Shown here: positions 52,542 through 60,440 of the stretch, in pieces | How positions within the stretch are numbered: the stretch's first letter is position 1 | Layout of the letters: every line of letters begins with the position of its first letter | DNA from: an uncultured Lactobacillus sp. | Lineage (GTDB): Bacteria; Bacillota; Bacilli; Lactobacillales; Lactobacillaceae | Direction of reading: 5' to 3' | Assembly (NCBI RefSeq): GCF_902491705.1 | Contig: NZ_CABUIW010000001.1 | Coordinates: 1 to 64,000, forward strand | DNA: 64,000 bases | Translations under genes and position numbers: made by a program | Notes under the pieces: generated by a model | Seen by the model: only the letters and a program-made list of their open reading frames with translations | Databases searched by the model: none | What the model was told of the DNA's origin: nothing

Positions 52542-53657
52542 ATGAACTTTACCTATTTTAAAGCCAATATGGCTATTGCATGTAAATCTAAAAAGAATAT
52601 AAGTTTAATTTCTTTAACAATCATTTTTTCACTCTTTTTCGTGCTGATAGTAGAAAAGCAGAATATTGGTGATGGGGTTAAAATTTGGCAAAATTATAGA
52701 GATTCTGTTCAAGTAAATGTTAATTATTTTGATGGAAATTCATTGCAAAAAAAGAATTATAAAGCGACTTACGATAATTTAAATGAACAGTCTGCACAAT
52801 TAGCCAATCTTCAAAATGGTGAAATGTTTGATAGCCCCAGACAATATCTTCGTAGTTATAAAAATTTGCTTAATACTATGATGGCCGGATATCGAAATAA
52901 CTATGTAGGTGCACATACTTTAAATGTGCCTTCGAAATTTCAGATTAAGCAACAATTAGCACAAGTAAATTACTTATATAAAAATGAAATCCCAATATCA
53001 ATGAATTATAAAAAGTCATCAACTTATCTAATATATTTATTATCCATAATAGGCAATTTCTTATTTTTTTATATATTAGCTATTTCAGGAGACTCATGGA
53101 TGATTAACCTGAGACATAAGACATTACTAAATGATATTCCTTACACTAAAAAAGATGAGGTTTTTGGGAAAATATTTATTAATGTGTTATTTGTTTTGAT
53201 GTCATTAATTATATCTATAATTGGCGCTTACTTGTTTGCAGGATTTCGTAATGGATTTATATCTTTAAGATATCCTGTAGTTTTTTATACAAATAAAATA
53301 CAAATTATTCCGTTATGGAGCTATATTTTTATTTTCTTAGCATATGCGATTATAATGACTATTTTTATAACATGTTTATGTTTAGTTCTTAATCAAGTTT
53401 TTAAAAATGAATATTTAACTTTTTTAATTGCTACTGCTGTATATGCTTTGTCGTTATTGTCTAATCAAGTATTAAAAGTTATATTATTCCTTCCATCTAT
53501 TTATTTAAATATCAATAATTTGCTTAGTGGATTTTATGCTAATAAGAATGGAAGCAATTTTTTAAATATTTTTATTGGAACCATTATTTTGATTATTTGG
53601 TCCATAGTTCTAATTCAAGTGTTTAAAAGTCGTGTTAATAAAGGAGGAAGTAAATGA
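52542..53657 (+). CDS. ABC-2-type membrane subunit (first of a paralogous pair)
   Basis: This 371-residue membrane protein has one N-terminal helix (about 18-38), a large outside domain (about 45-160) rich in Asn, Tyr and Gln, and about six further helices. The segment TLLNDIPYTKKDEVFGK aligns with TVLNNIPLSKNTIVWLK of the next protein, so the two subunits are paralogues. This organisation is like the membrane parts of exporters for peptides or bacteriocins. AAGGGG precedes the ATG. Its stop overlaps the next start (ATGA). The substrate is unknown. Confidence 0.75.
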   Translation: MNFTYFKANMAIACKSKKNISLISLTIIFSLFFVLIVEKQNIGDGVKIWQNYRDSVQVNVNYFDGNSLQKKNYKATYDNLNEQSAQLANLQNGEMFDSPRQYLRSYKNLLNTMMAGYRNNYVGAHTLNVPSKFQIKQQLAQVNYLYKNEIPISMNYKKSSTYLIYLLSIIGNFLFFYILAISGDSWMINLRHKTLLNDIPYTKKDEVFGKIFINVLFVLMSLIISIIGAYLFAGFRNGFISLRYPVVFYTNKIQIIPLWSYIFIFLAYAIIMTIFITCLCLVLNQVFKNEYLTFLIATAVYALSLLSNQVLKVILFLPSIYLNINNLLSGFYANKNGSNFLNIFIGTIILIIWSIVLIQVFKSRVNKGGSK

Positions 53658-54898
53658 AAAAAGAATATTTTATTTTTCAATTAAAGCAATTCTTCCTAAA
53701 TCCTAAAAATGTTGGGCTATATGCATTGTCATTAGTATTAGCGTTATATTTTGGACTTGTTAGTGTACCTCATCGTCAAATTATTGAAAAAGTAGATGTA
53801 TATAGTATTAGGAAAGAGTATAAGGATGATAAAGCTTTTTTAGACGTAGCATTAAAAGAGATAAAACATGCTAATGCTGGTAATAGATATTTTAATCCGA
53901 GTCAAGGGGCGCTCGATGCTGCCAAAACGTATCCGACTATTATTAAATATGATGCTCAACGTTTAAATGCACTAAGAAAAAATAATTGGAGAGTATATAC
54001 TGCTAGCACTAGCAAATGGTATGAAAAAATGGATACTTTGATTTTTATGAAAGACAATAAAAATTATTATTATCCAGTTCAATATTATCAAAATGGAAAT
54101 TATCGTGAGGATGGTCACTTTGGATATCAAAGAACGCGATATTTCTATAAGGGCTTATTAGCAGCAAAAACACCGATAAATAAAAATATTCTTGAAGAAA
54201 AGACGTTCCTACAAGTTTTAGGTATTTCATTATCGGGATGGACTACATTACTACTGATATTAATAGTAATTTTCTTTTCAGTGGACATTATTACTAGAGA
54301 TAATAAAAATAAAACAGTTCTAAACAATATTCCATTGAGCAAAAATACAATCGTTTGGTTAAAAACAGCAGTAGTTGAAATTGGAATACTTATAAATTTT
54401 AGTATGATGTTTTTGATTTCATTACTGTGTATAGCACCTAAAACAGGCTTAGGATCTTTAAACTTAACAACTACATTTTATATGGGAAGATTATATTTTA
54501 AAGTACCATTCATTTGGGTTTCTTTAGGAAAATATTATCTAGAGTTCATCATCTTTGCAGTTTTGATCACTTTTATTTTTATTAGATTAACAATTCTTCT
54601 ATCGATCTTAATAAATAATGAATTTGTAGCAGGTATTTTGGCTAGTTTAATTGCAATAAGTGGAAAAGCTTTCTATTTTTACTTAGGAATGGGATATGTA
54701 TATCCGTTTTTGAAAAAGTTACCAATGACTTATTTTACTATTGGAGATAGTTTAACAGGAAACTTATCCTATTTAATGGATTCACCAGGATGGGGCTTTA
54801 CCGATGGATTAATTTCATTGTTAAGCTTTGCTATTGTCATTGAGTTATGTTTGTTTCTATTTAATAAGAACAGAAACATTTCATTAATTAAAGGGTGA
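53654..54898 (+). CDS. ABC-2-type membrane subunit (second of a paralogous pair)
   Basis: This 414-residue membrane protein has one N-terminal helix, an outside domain (about 40-165), and about six helices, like its upstream paralogue. GGAGGAAG before the ATG is a good ribosome site, and the start overlaps the previous stop by four bases. The ATPase gene follows three bases after. Two different but related membrane subunits with one ATPase suggest a heteromeric transporter. The function (export, immunity or stress) cannot be read from the sequence. Confidence 0.75.
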   Translation: MKKEYFIFQLKQFFLNPKNVGLYALSLVLALYFGLVSVPHRQIIEKVDVYSIRKEYKDDKAFLDVALKEIKHANAGNRYFNPSQGALDAAKTYPTIIKYDAQRLNALRKNNWRVYTASTSKWYEKMDTLIFMKDNKNYYYPVQYYQNGNYREDGHFGYQRTRYFYKGLLAAKTPINKNILEEKTFLQVLGISLSGWTTLLLILIVIFFSVDIITRDNKNKTVLNNIPLSKNTIVWLKTAVVEIGILINFSMMFLISLLCIAPKTGLGSLNLTTTFYMGRLYFKVPFIWVSLGKYYLEFIIFAVLITFIFIRLTILLSILINNEFVAGILASLIAISGKAFYFYLGMGYVYPFLKKLPMTYFTIGDSLTGNLSYLMDSPGWGFTDGLISLLSFAIVIELCLFLFNKNRNISLIKG

Positions 54899-54901
54899 AA
54901 T

Positions 54902-55768
54902 ATGCTAATAATTAAAAATTTAACGTTCTCATTCAGAAAAAAGTGTATTTTTAAAAACCTGAATTTAGAAATACCACAAGGAAGGATTGTTGGTTTAGTG
55001 GCTCCAAATGGCACAGGAAAATCTACTCTGATTAATTTGTTGTTAAACAATTTAAAGCCACAAGCAGGTTATGTTGAATATATGGGGATTCGCTATAAAA
55101 ATGAAAGAGATGTAATAAGACTACATAAAAAAATATGTGCTTTTCCAGATCAAAGTGATCTTTTTCCTTTTATGACAGGAAAAGATCATTTGAAGTTATA
55201 TGCAAGTTTATGGAACAATGATAAAAGAAATGTTGATAAGATTATTTCTAGACTAAATATGAATAATTATATCAATCAAAAAGTTGAGTTATATTCTTTG
55301 GGAATGAAGCAAAGATTATGTTTTGCAATGGTGGTAGCCGCTGATACACCGGTGATGTTACTTGATGAGGTAATGAATGGCTTAGATCCTCAAAATGTTC
55401 AATTAATTTCAAAAGAATTGTTAAGACTGAAGTCAGAAAATAAACTAATAATTATGGCTTCACACTTATTGGCAAACTTGCAAGAATATGCAGATGAAGT
55501 GATTTTTTTGAAAGATAGGAAAATTGCTAAAATTTTTGACCAAGATAGTGAAACAAAGAAATATTTAAAAATGGCATCTGACGATTTCAAAAGAACAGCA
55601 ATGGGGTTAGATGCAAAAATACTCGCTAATGGCTTAACTATTATTGATCTTGCAAATATTGATGATGAGCAGCTAACAACACTATTAAGTAATTTGGTTA
55701 GAGATAATATTTCATATTCAATAGAGCCTTTAAATTTAGATGATATATTTAACTTATTATATGGATAG
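54902..55768 (+). CDS. ABC transporter ATP-binding subunit
   Basis: This 288-residue ATPase has Walker A APNGTGKST near residue 42, a signature variant YSLGMKQR, Walker B MLLDEVMNGLDP, and the switch His in ASHLL. The C-terminal 80 residues are an extension of the kind seen in the ATPases of the bacteriocin/multidrug CcmA type. It drives the two upstream membrane subunits. AAGGGTGA precedes the ATG. Last gene of the operon; no terminator is seen right after it, but one lies at 55896. Confidence 0.88.
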   Translation: MLIIKNLTFSFRKKCIFKNLNLEIPQGRIVGLVAPNGTGKSTLINLLLNNLKPQAGYVEYMGIRYKNERDVIRLHKKICAFPDQSDLFPFMTGKDHLKLYASLWNNDKRNVDKIISRLNMNNYINQKVELYSLGMKQRLCFAMVVAADTPVMLLDEVMNGLDPQNVQLISKELLRLKSENKLIIMASHLLANLQEYADEVIFLKDRKIAKIFDQDSETKKYLKMASDDFKRTAMGLDAKILANGLTIIDLANIDDEQLTTLLSNLVRDNISYSIEPLNLDDIFNLLYG

Positions 55769-55819
55769 GGAAAATTAATGATCCTCTGCGGATATATTTA
55801 ATAAAATCATTGTAATATA

Positions 55820-55848
55820 TTGCGCTGATAATTAAAGATCGTTATACT
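55820..55848 (+). promoter_or_regulatory. Promoter of a possible small RNA
   Basis: TTGCGC and TATACT are separated by 17 bases. No gene lies close downstream, but a strong terminator lies 50 bases after it. Confidence 0.5.
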
Positions 55849-55854
55849 AAAGGG

Positions 55855-55935
55855 TATAACGCTTAGAAATAGCGTGAAATCAACAGAAATCATAAAAATA
55901 CCTCTAAAGGAAAATCCTTTAGGGGTATTTCTTTT
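55855..55935 (+). ncRNA. Candidate small RNA of about 80 nt
   Basis: The segment runs from the expected start of the promoter at 55820-55848 to a strong terminator. It contains a small hairpin ACGCT/AGCGT (about 55858-55875), an unpaired middle stretch, and the terminator stem. No start codon with a ribosome site is present. Promoter and terminator this close without a gene are the usual marks of a small RNA. Alternatively it is simply the end of the ABC operon transcript. Confidence 0.35.
55896..55935 (+). terminator. Terminator at the end of the ABC operon/small RNA
   Basis: Fifteen-base arms (55896-55910 and 55916-55930) pair with one G-U wobble and are followed by CTTTT. Confidence 0.9.
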
Positions 55936-56035
55936 GAAAAATTATTTTTTGGACGAAGCTAAAAGCTTGGTTTAATAATTAGATTATATTTTTGCTATAT
56001 ACTTTAAATATAAGGTAATGGAAAGTGTGCTTCGT

Positions 56036-56407
56036 ATGAAATCGCAAATAATTAGAGAATACTTTAAATCCTGGATAGCGCAATCTGATGAGGTAATTAA
56101 GAAAAATTTTGATAAAGATGCAGTCTATAGTGAATGTTATGGTCCAATTTATCGAAATAGACGAGAAATTCTTGCTTGGTTCAACGATTGGAATAAAAAG
56201 GGCAAAGTATTAAATTGGGATATAAAACGCATAATCACTATTGAAAATTTAGCTGTTGTAGAATGGTACTTTAAGTGTTGTTACAAGAATAAAGATAGTG
56301 AATTTAATGGTGTTTCTCTGATTGAATTTAATAATTTAAATAAAATTATTAGCGTTAAAGAGTTTGAGTCTGATTGTAAACATTATTATCCATATGATTT
56401 TCACTAA
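56036..56407 (+). CDS. NTF2-like (SnoaL-type) protein of unknown function
   Basis: This small protein of about 123 residues looks like the NTF2/SnoaL fold. An N-terminal helix (REYFKSWIAQSDEVIKKNFDKDAVYSECYG) is followed by RREILAWFNDWNKKGKVLNWDI and beta strands ending EWYFKCCY and GVSLIEFN. The fold is used for many small-molecule roles, so the function is open. The start at 56036 has GGAAAG ten bases upstream; an in-frame ATG at 56018 is possible. It lies alone in AT-rich DNA. Confidence 0.6.
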   Translation: MKSQIIREYFKSWIAQSDEVIKKNFDKDAVYSECYGPIYRNRREILAWFNDWNKKGKVLNWDIKRIITIENLAVVEWYFKCCYKNKDSEFNGVSLIEFNNLNKIISVKEFESDCKHYYPYDFH

Positions 56408-56513
56408 AATATCGTTTTTATTATAGAATTAATATAAAATTAGTATAAAAATTACGAAATAAATATATAGCATTTTTAAATTAAAAAATAATACTCAGAA
56501 AGTTTGAATTTAT
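56408..56513. other. AT-rich intergenic stretch
   Basis: The stretch is extremely AT-rich and holds no clear promoter, terminator or small gene. It separates the NTF2-like gene from the next unknown gene. Confidence 0.3.
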
Positions 56514-57872
56514 ATGAATAAGACAAATAATCAATATCAAGAACTAGAAAATGCCGTTAAACAATTACGTTATATTGAAAAACATCAAGATGAAATTGGT
56601 GAAAAGGATGATTTAGACAAAGAAATTGAAAAAATTCAGCAACTAAATAATGTATTAATTTCTGCTTTTGTTAATTCACTTGATTTGTCTCAAAAGACAA
56701 TTAATAGACATAAGAATCGCCTGCAAACATTTTTAAATGAGGACATAAGCTATCAAATCAGTACTATTTTTGGTGCAAGAGCATTAGATCTTGAACAGGC
56801 AATGTCAATTGGCTTTTCTTTCAAAGAATTAAAAGAAACGAAAACTGCATTGAAAAAATTATTTGATTTCCTACATGATGAAAAACTGCTTAATGATAGT
56901 GATTGGGAAAATATGAAGGAACAATTAAGTGAACAGTTGCAAAACGGTGATGATATCCTTAGTGAAATTGGTCGTGAGAATGAACTAGATGATCTAGACG
57001 ATTTGGATGATTTAGATGATCTAGATGACCTAGATTGGTTATATGGTGATGTTTCTGATGAGGAAGATAAAAAATTTACCTCCTATTGTGAATCCTTTGC
57101 TAATTTGTATGGTGTTATTAGTTGCGATCAAGCTTTTCGATTAATGCGTCGCTTGGAGCCAAAATTTAAAATAGATAAATTTAATTTAATGAATTGGTTT
57201 GATAATCATTATCAAGAAACAAGTGCCAATTTTGTGATTAAAGAAATAGCAGGCACAGCAATGATCGTGGTTAATGATGTTGCTACTCAAGAATTAGAAG
57301 AAAATCTTTTAGCTGCTCAACTTGGTAAGCCGTTTTATATTCCTGAAAAAGATGAATTGTTAAAGTATCAGTCTTCTAAGTATTATGAAGAAAATAATCA
57401 AACCAGGGTTTATGAAAAAGTTTTAAAAGTATTTTGGGATGTTCCAGATCATAGGCTACATGATTTAACATGTCAGACAATTCGAATGATTAATAATGAT
57501 TTTTGGACAAGTATAGGTGAAAGCTTTAAACACGTTCAAACCTATCTTGAACACAAGGGGTATCAAATTAAAACAGAGGATGACTTTGAGGATTGGATTA
57601 ATGTATTTATGAATTTAAGTAGTAACAGTCATATATGGTACAACCGTGGATGGCAACCAAGAGAATTAAGAAATCAACCTAATGCTGGTGATTTTTTTAC
57701 ACATCCTCATCGCTTTACAAGTGAAATAAAAAGGTTGCTTGAAAACTATGAATTGGATCCAATGGACATTATTATAGGGATGCCAGATGATTTATCACAT
57801 GCTGAACAAGAAAAAATCCTAAAGGCATTAGATAGACTTAATATTGAATCATTAGGTGATGAATTAGAATAA
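56514..57872 (+). CDS. Protein of unknown function with an aspartate-leucine repeat
   Basis: I do not recognise this 452-residue cytoplasmic protein. It is acidic and mostly helical. Residues about 1-60 may form a coiled coil. LDDLDDLDDLDD (about 158-174) is a three-residue repeat. The C-terminal half holds LHDLTCQTIRMINNDFWTSIGESF and WYNRGWQPREL. There is no signal peptide or membrane helix. The ribosome site is weak (GAAAG). It lies in an AT-rich accessory stretch, and the alpha/beta hydrolase gene follows by 30 bases. Confidence 0.75.
   Translation: MNKTNNQYQELENAVKQLRYIEKHQDEIGEKDDLDKEIEKIQQLNNVLISAFVNSLDLSQKTINRHKNRLQTFLNEDISYQISTIFGARALDLEQAMSIGFSFKELKETKTALKKLFDFLHDEKLLNDSDWENMKEQLSEQLQNGDDILSEIGRENELDDLDDLDDLDDLDDLDWLYGDVSDEEDKKFTSYCESFANLYGVISCDQAFRLMRRLEPKFKIDKFNLMNWFDNHYQETSANFVIKEIAGTAMIVVNDVATQELEENLLAAQLGKPFYIPEKDELLKYQSSKYYEENNQTRVYEKVLKVFWDVPDHRLHDLTCQTIRMINNDFWTSIGESFKHVQTYLEHKGYQIKTEDDFEDWINVFMNLSSNSHIWYNRGWQPRELRNQPNAGDFFTHPHRFTSEIKRLLENYELDPMDIIIGMPDDLSHAEQEKILKALDRLNIESLGDELE
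56985..57036 (+). repeat. Nine-base repeat encoding Leu-Asp-Asp
   Basis: Degenerate nine-base units of the type CTA-GAT-GAT are repeated five times and followed by a sixth Leu-Asp. The third codon positions vary, so selection for the peptide, or old age of the repeat, is suggested. Copy number may vary between strains. Confidence 0.8.
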
Positions 57873-57902
57873 TACTTTGAATATCTGGATCGAGGACAAA
57901 CT

Positions 57903-58691
57903 ATGCAAAGAAAAAATACTGAAACAAAATATGGAAAGATTAATTTTGCTTATCGAAAGGGGAATCCATTGATTGTATTTTTAAATGGATTTGGCAGTTT
58001 TGATACAGCTCAATCTTTTTCTAAAGTAATTGAATCCTTACCAAATGAATATGGAATATTCGCTCCAGATTATTTAAATAGTGGTTTTAGTGATGAAGTC
58101 TTAGATGCTTACACGATAACAGATGAGGCAAATGAACTAGTTAAAATTATTAATAGTTTAAAAGCAAAAGAGGTTATTATTTTAGCACATAGCATTGGCG
58201 GTGTTTACGCTATGCAGATGCAAAATAAAATCAATAATTTAAAGGCTTTTATTGGGATTGAACCAACTACTAGAGAAGTGATTCTAAATCCTCCTAAAGA
58301 TCCAATTTATGTTGAAAAGAGCAAAAATGCTCAAAATTTAGAGGAGCAAATTAAGAAAGATCTGACTAAAATACTTACTTCAAAAGAGTATGAAGAATTT
58401 TGGAATACGACAGAGCAAAATGCACAAAAATTTGATGAGAAAGCTGATAGCAATGCTCAAGCATCCCTTGAAAATGACTCATACTGGAAAAGTAATATTA
58501 AATTAGTCGATACTATTCTAGCTGTGCTTATAACTGAAGAATATCGAAAGGCTGAATATAAACGGTCTGAATACTTTTCAAATAACGCTAATTCAAAAGT
58601 AATCTTACTTGGAGAATCACATTACATCCATTTTGAATATCCAAAAGAAATTGCGGATATTGTTAAGAAGACTATTGAAATATGTGAATAA
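57903..58691 (+). CDS. Alpha/beta-hydrolase family protein
   Basis: This 262-residue alpha/beta hydrolase has the oxyanion-region motif VFLNGFGSFD (about 23-32) and the nucleophile elbow LAHSIGGVY with Ser near residue 96. A likely catalytic His lies in GESHYIHFEYP near the C-terminus. There is no signal peptide. The substrate is unknown; small ester or lactone hydrolysis is typical. The gene closely follows the unknown 452-residue protein and ends at a terminator shared with the convergent ABC genes. Confidence 0.8.
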   Translation: MQRKNTETKYGKINFAYRKGNPLIVFLNGFGSFDTAQSFSKVIESLPNEYGIFAPDYLNSGFSDEVLDAYTITDEANELVKIINSLKAKEVIILAHSIGGVYAMQMQNKINNLKAFIGIEPTTREVILNPPKDPIYVEKSKNAQNLEEQIKKDLTKILTSKEYEEFWNTTEQNAQKFDEKADSNAQASLENDSYWKSNIKLVDTILAVLITEEYRKAEYKRSEYFSNNANSKVILLGESHYIHFEYPKEIADIVKKTIEICE

Positions 58692-58736
58692 AAAATTGCA
58701 CCATTCTCCAATTTATGAAGAATGGTGCATTTTTTA
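58692..58736. terminator. Bidirectional terminator, copy 1 of a repeated hairpin
   Basis: TGCACCATTCT (58697-58707) pairs with AGAATGGTGCA (58719-58729) around an 11-base loop. T and A runs flank it. Almost the same hairpin with the same loop recurs at 60373-60409. Confidence 0.85.
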
Positions 58737-58744
58737 TTGTTTAT

Positions 58745-59458
58745 TTATTCATGATCTTTATTCTCTTCGTTCATTTCTCGAGTTAAATTAAGAAATGCCT
58801 CTTCAGGCGTTGAGCCATAATCTTTAATTAACTGATCATAACTACCAGAAAAAATAAATTTATTTGATGATAGATACTTCAGAGTGCAATTAATATTTTT
58901 AAAAGGCGCAATTTCATGTGAGGTAATAATAACCGGTACTTTTTGCCCAAGTTCTTCTAACAACTTGATGATTTTAATTCTATTTTCTGGATCAACTCCA
59001 GAAAGCGGTTCGTCAAACAAATATAATGTTTTAAAAACCATCGCGGATGCATATGCAAATACTAGTTTTATTTCACCTCCAGATAAATCACCTAAGCGTT
59101 TATTTAATAATGGAGCAATATTTTCATCAAAGAATTCTTTGATTTTTGAGATTTTATATTCTTCAAAGCTGGTAGTCTTTCCAAAGCTTTTATACATATC
59201 TATCAATTGCTTGACTTTAATATCTGAAATAAATGGAGTCGATTGAAACATATACATTATCTTCTTAGTAGGTGGAATTCCATAAAGAGTGCCTGAATCA
59301 ATTTTCTTCAATCCACTAATAATATCTAATAAAGTGCTTTTCCCAACACCGTTTTTTCCTATTAAAACAACTAGATTATTACAAGAAATTTTTCCTGAAA
59401 AATTGTCAAAGATCTTATTTTCAGAATAACTAGCTGTTACATTTTTTAATTCAACCAT
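58745..59458 (-). CDS. ABC transporter ATP-binding subunit
   Basis: This ATPase of about 237 residues has Walker A GKNGVGKST, signature LSGGEIK, Walker B LYLFDEPLSGVDP and the switch His in ITSHE. The ATG at 59458 overlaps the stop of the upstream membrane gene (TAATG), so the two are coupled; GAGGT lies just upstream. The longer reading from 59533 overlaps the membrane gene and is rejected. The pair forms a simple ABC-2 exporter of unknown substrate, oriented against the hydrolase gene. Confidence 0.88.
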   Translation of the reverse strand: MVELKNVTASYSENKIFDNFSGKISCNNLVVLIGKNGVGKSTLLDIISGLKKIDSGTLYGIPPTKKIMYMFQSTPFISDIKVKQLIDMYKSFGKTTSFEEYKISKIKEFFDENIAPLLNKRLGDLSGGEIKLVFAYASAMVFKTLYLFDEPLSGVDPENRIKIIKLLEELGQKVPVIITSHEIAPFKNINCTLKYLSSNKFIFSGSYDQLIKDYGSTPEEAFLNLTREMNEENKDHE

Positions 59459-60204
59459 TATTTTTTGATACCTCTGTTTTGTAAATCTAAAAATTGAAAT
59501 CCGACAAATCCAATCAAACTGAATATTATACAATCGAGTATTACATTAAAGCTTACGACGACACTAGGATGTAGTAGTTCACGTAAAATAAGATTTACAA
59601 ATGCATAAGGATTAATCCCGAATATAATTTTTAAAAAATTAGGTATAGAAGAAAGATTAACAGTAAAGCTAAATAAATATAAAAGCCCTATTATCAAAGC
59701 TGTTGCTAAAATGGATAAATCTGATGATCTTATTTTAAATAAAAATAAAGCATTAAATCCTAGAGCAATAAACGGAAATGAAATTAAAGTCATTAACATA
59801 AAATTTAATAGCAAATTAACAGAAAAGAATCTATATAGTATCATTAACGACACTATAAAAATCAAGTTTTCTAAAAGAACTATAATTAGTTGAACGAATA
59901 AATTTGCTAAATAAATAGCCCATCTACTGCCGCTGGCATAATAATATGCTTTTATATATCCACTGTTTCTAGTTGAAATAATAGACATAGTTACTCCGTT
60001 TATGGCTGTAGATACAATGATATATGCAATCATCAGCATACTTGTCTGTATAAAGTCATCGGTATTAGTAATGGTAACTACTTTAAAATTAATTAATTGA
60101 TAAATTGCTGGAAATAGAAGTGTAAAGATTAGACTGACTTTATTATCAAATGCTAATTCAATATAGAATCTTATAAAGGCTTTGATTTTTAACATAAAAC
60201 TCAT
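59458..60204 (-). CDS. ABC-2-type membrane permease
   Basis: This 248-residue membrane protein has six helices in the order of ABC-2 permeases (about 24-40, 52-70, 100-125, 132-155, 160-185, 220-240). Such proteins export drugs, antibiotics or lipids with a separate ATPase. The start at 60204 has no visible ribosome site, and a second ATG lies at 60195. A hairpin lies directly upstream. It is translationally coupled to its ATPase. DNA is very AT-rich. Confidence 0.72.
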   Translation of the reverse strand: MSFMLKIKAFIRFYIELAFDNKVSLIFTLLFPAIYQLINFKVVTITNTDDFIQTSMLMIAYIIVSTAINGVTMSIISTRNSGYIKAYYYASGSRWAIYLANLFVQLIIVLLENLIFIVSLMILYRFFSVNLLLNFMLMTLISFPFIALGFNALFLFKIRSSDLSILATALIIGLLYLFSFTVNLSSIPNFLKIIFGINPYAFVNLILRELLHPSVVVSFNVILDCIIFSLIGFVGFQFLDLQNRGIKK

Positions 60205-60217
60205 ATTATTTATTAAA

Positions 60218-60258
60218 ATAGTTGTTTAATCTGTAAGGCTAACAACTATTTTTCTCCC
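60218..60258 (+). terminator. Hairpin in front of the ABC-2 gene pair
   Basis: AAATAGTTGTT pairs with AACAACTATTT around a 14-base loop, followed on the plus strand by TTCTCCC. On the minus strand it is the leader of the permease gene and ends just before its start codon. Confidence 0.45.
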
Positions 60259-60372
60259 TTTTTTAAATTAAATTTATAATAAATCTGTCATATAAAATTG
60301 TAAAGTACTAAGAATAATTTAATTATTATTCTACAAATGTCAAAACAAGTTATTTTTAAAGCATATTAAAAA

Positions 60373-60409
60373 AACACCATTCTCCAATTTATGAAGAGTG
60401 GTGTATTTT
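60373..60409. terminator. Bidirectional terminator, copy 2 of the repeated hairpin
   Basis: ACACCATTCT pairs with AGAGTGGTGT around the same 11-base loop as the hairpin at 58692-58736. It ends the minus-strand MupG-type gene, with a T run on that strand. Confidence 0.85.
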
Positions 60410-60440
60410 TAGCTATTAGAAAAGTTTTATGTAATAAATA

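Noticed and set aside
59459..59533. N-terminal extension of the minus-strand ABC ATPase
   Set aside because: It overlaps the permease gene, whereas the start at 59458 has a ribosome site and TAATG coupling.
51490..60440. Prophage or CRISPR in the AT-rich accessory stretch
   Set aside because: No integrase, phage structural gene, cas gene or spaced direct repeats are present; the stretch holds regulators, transporters and small enzymes only.
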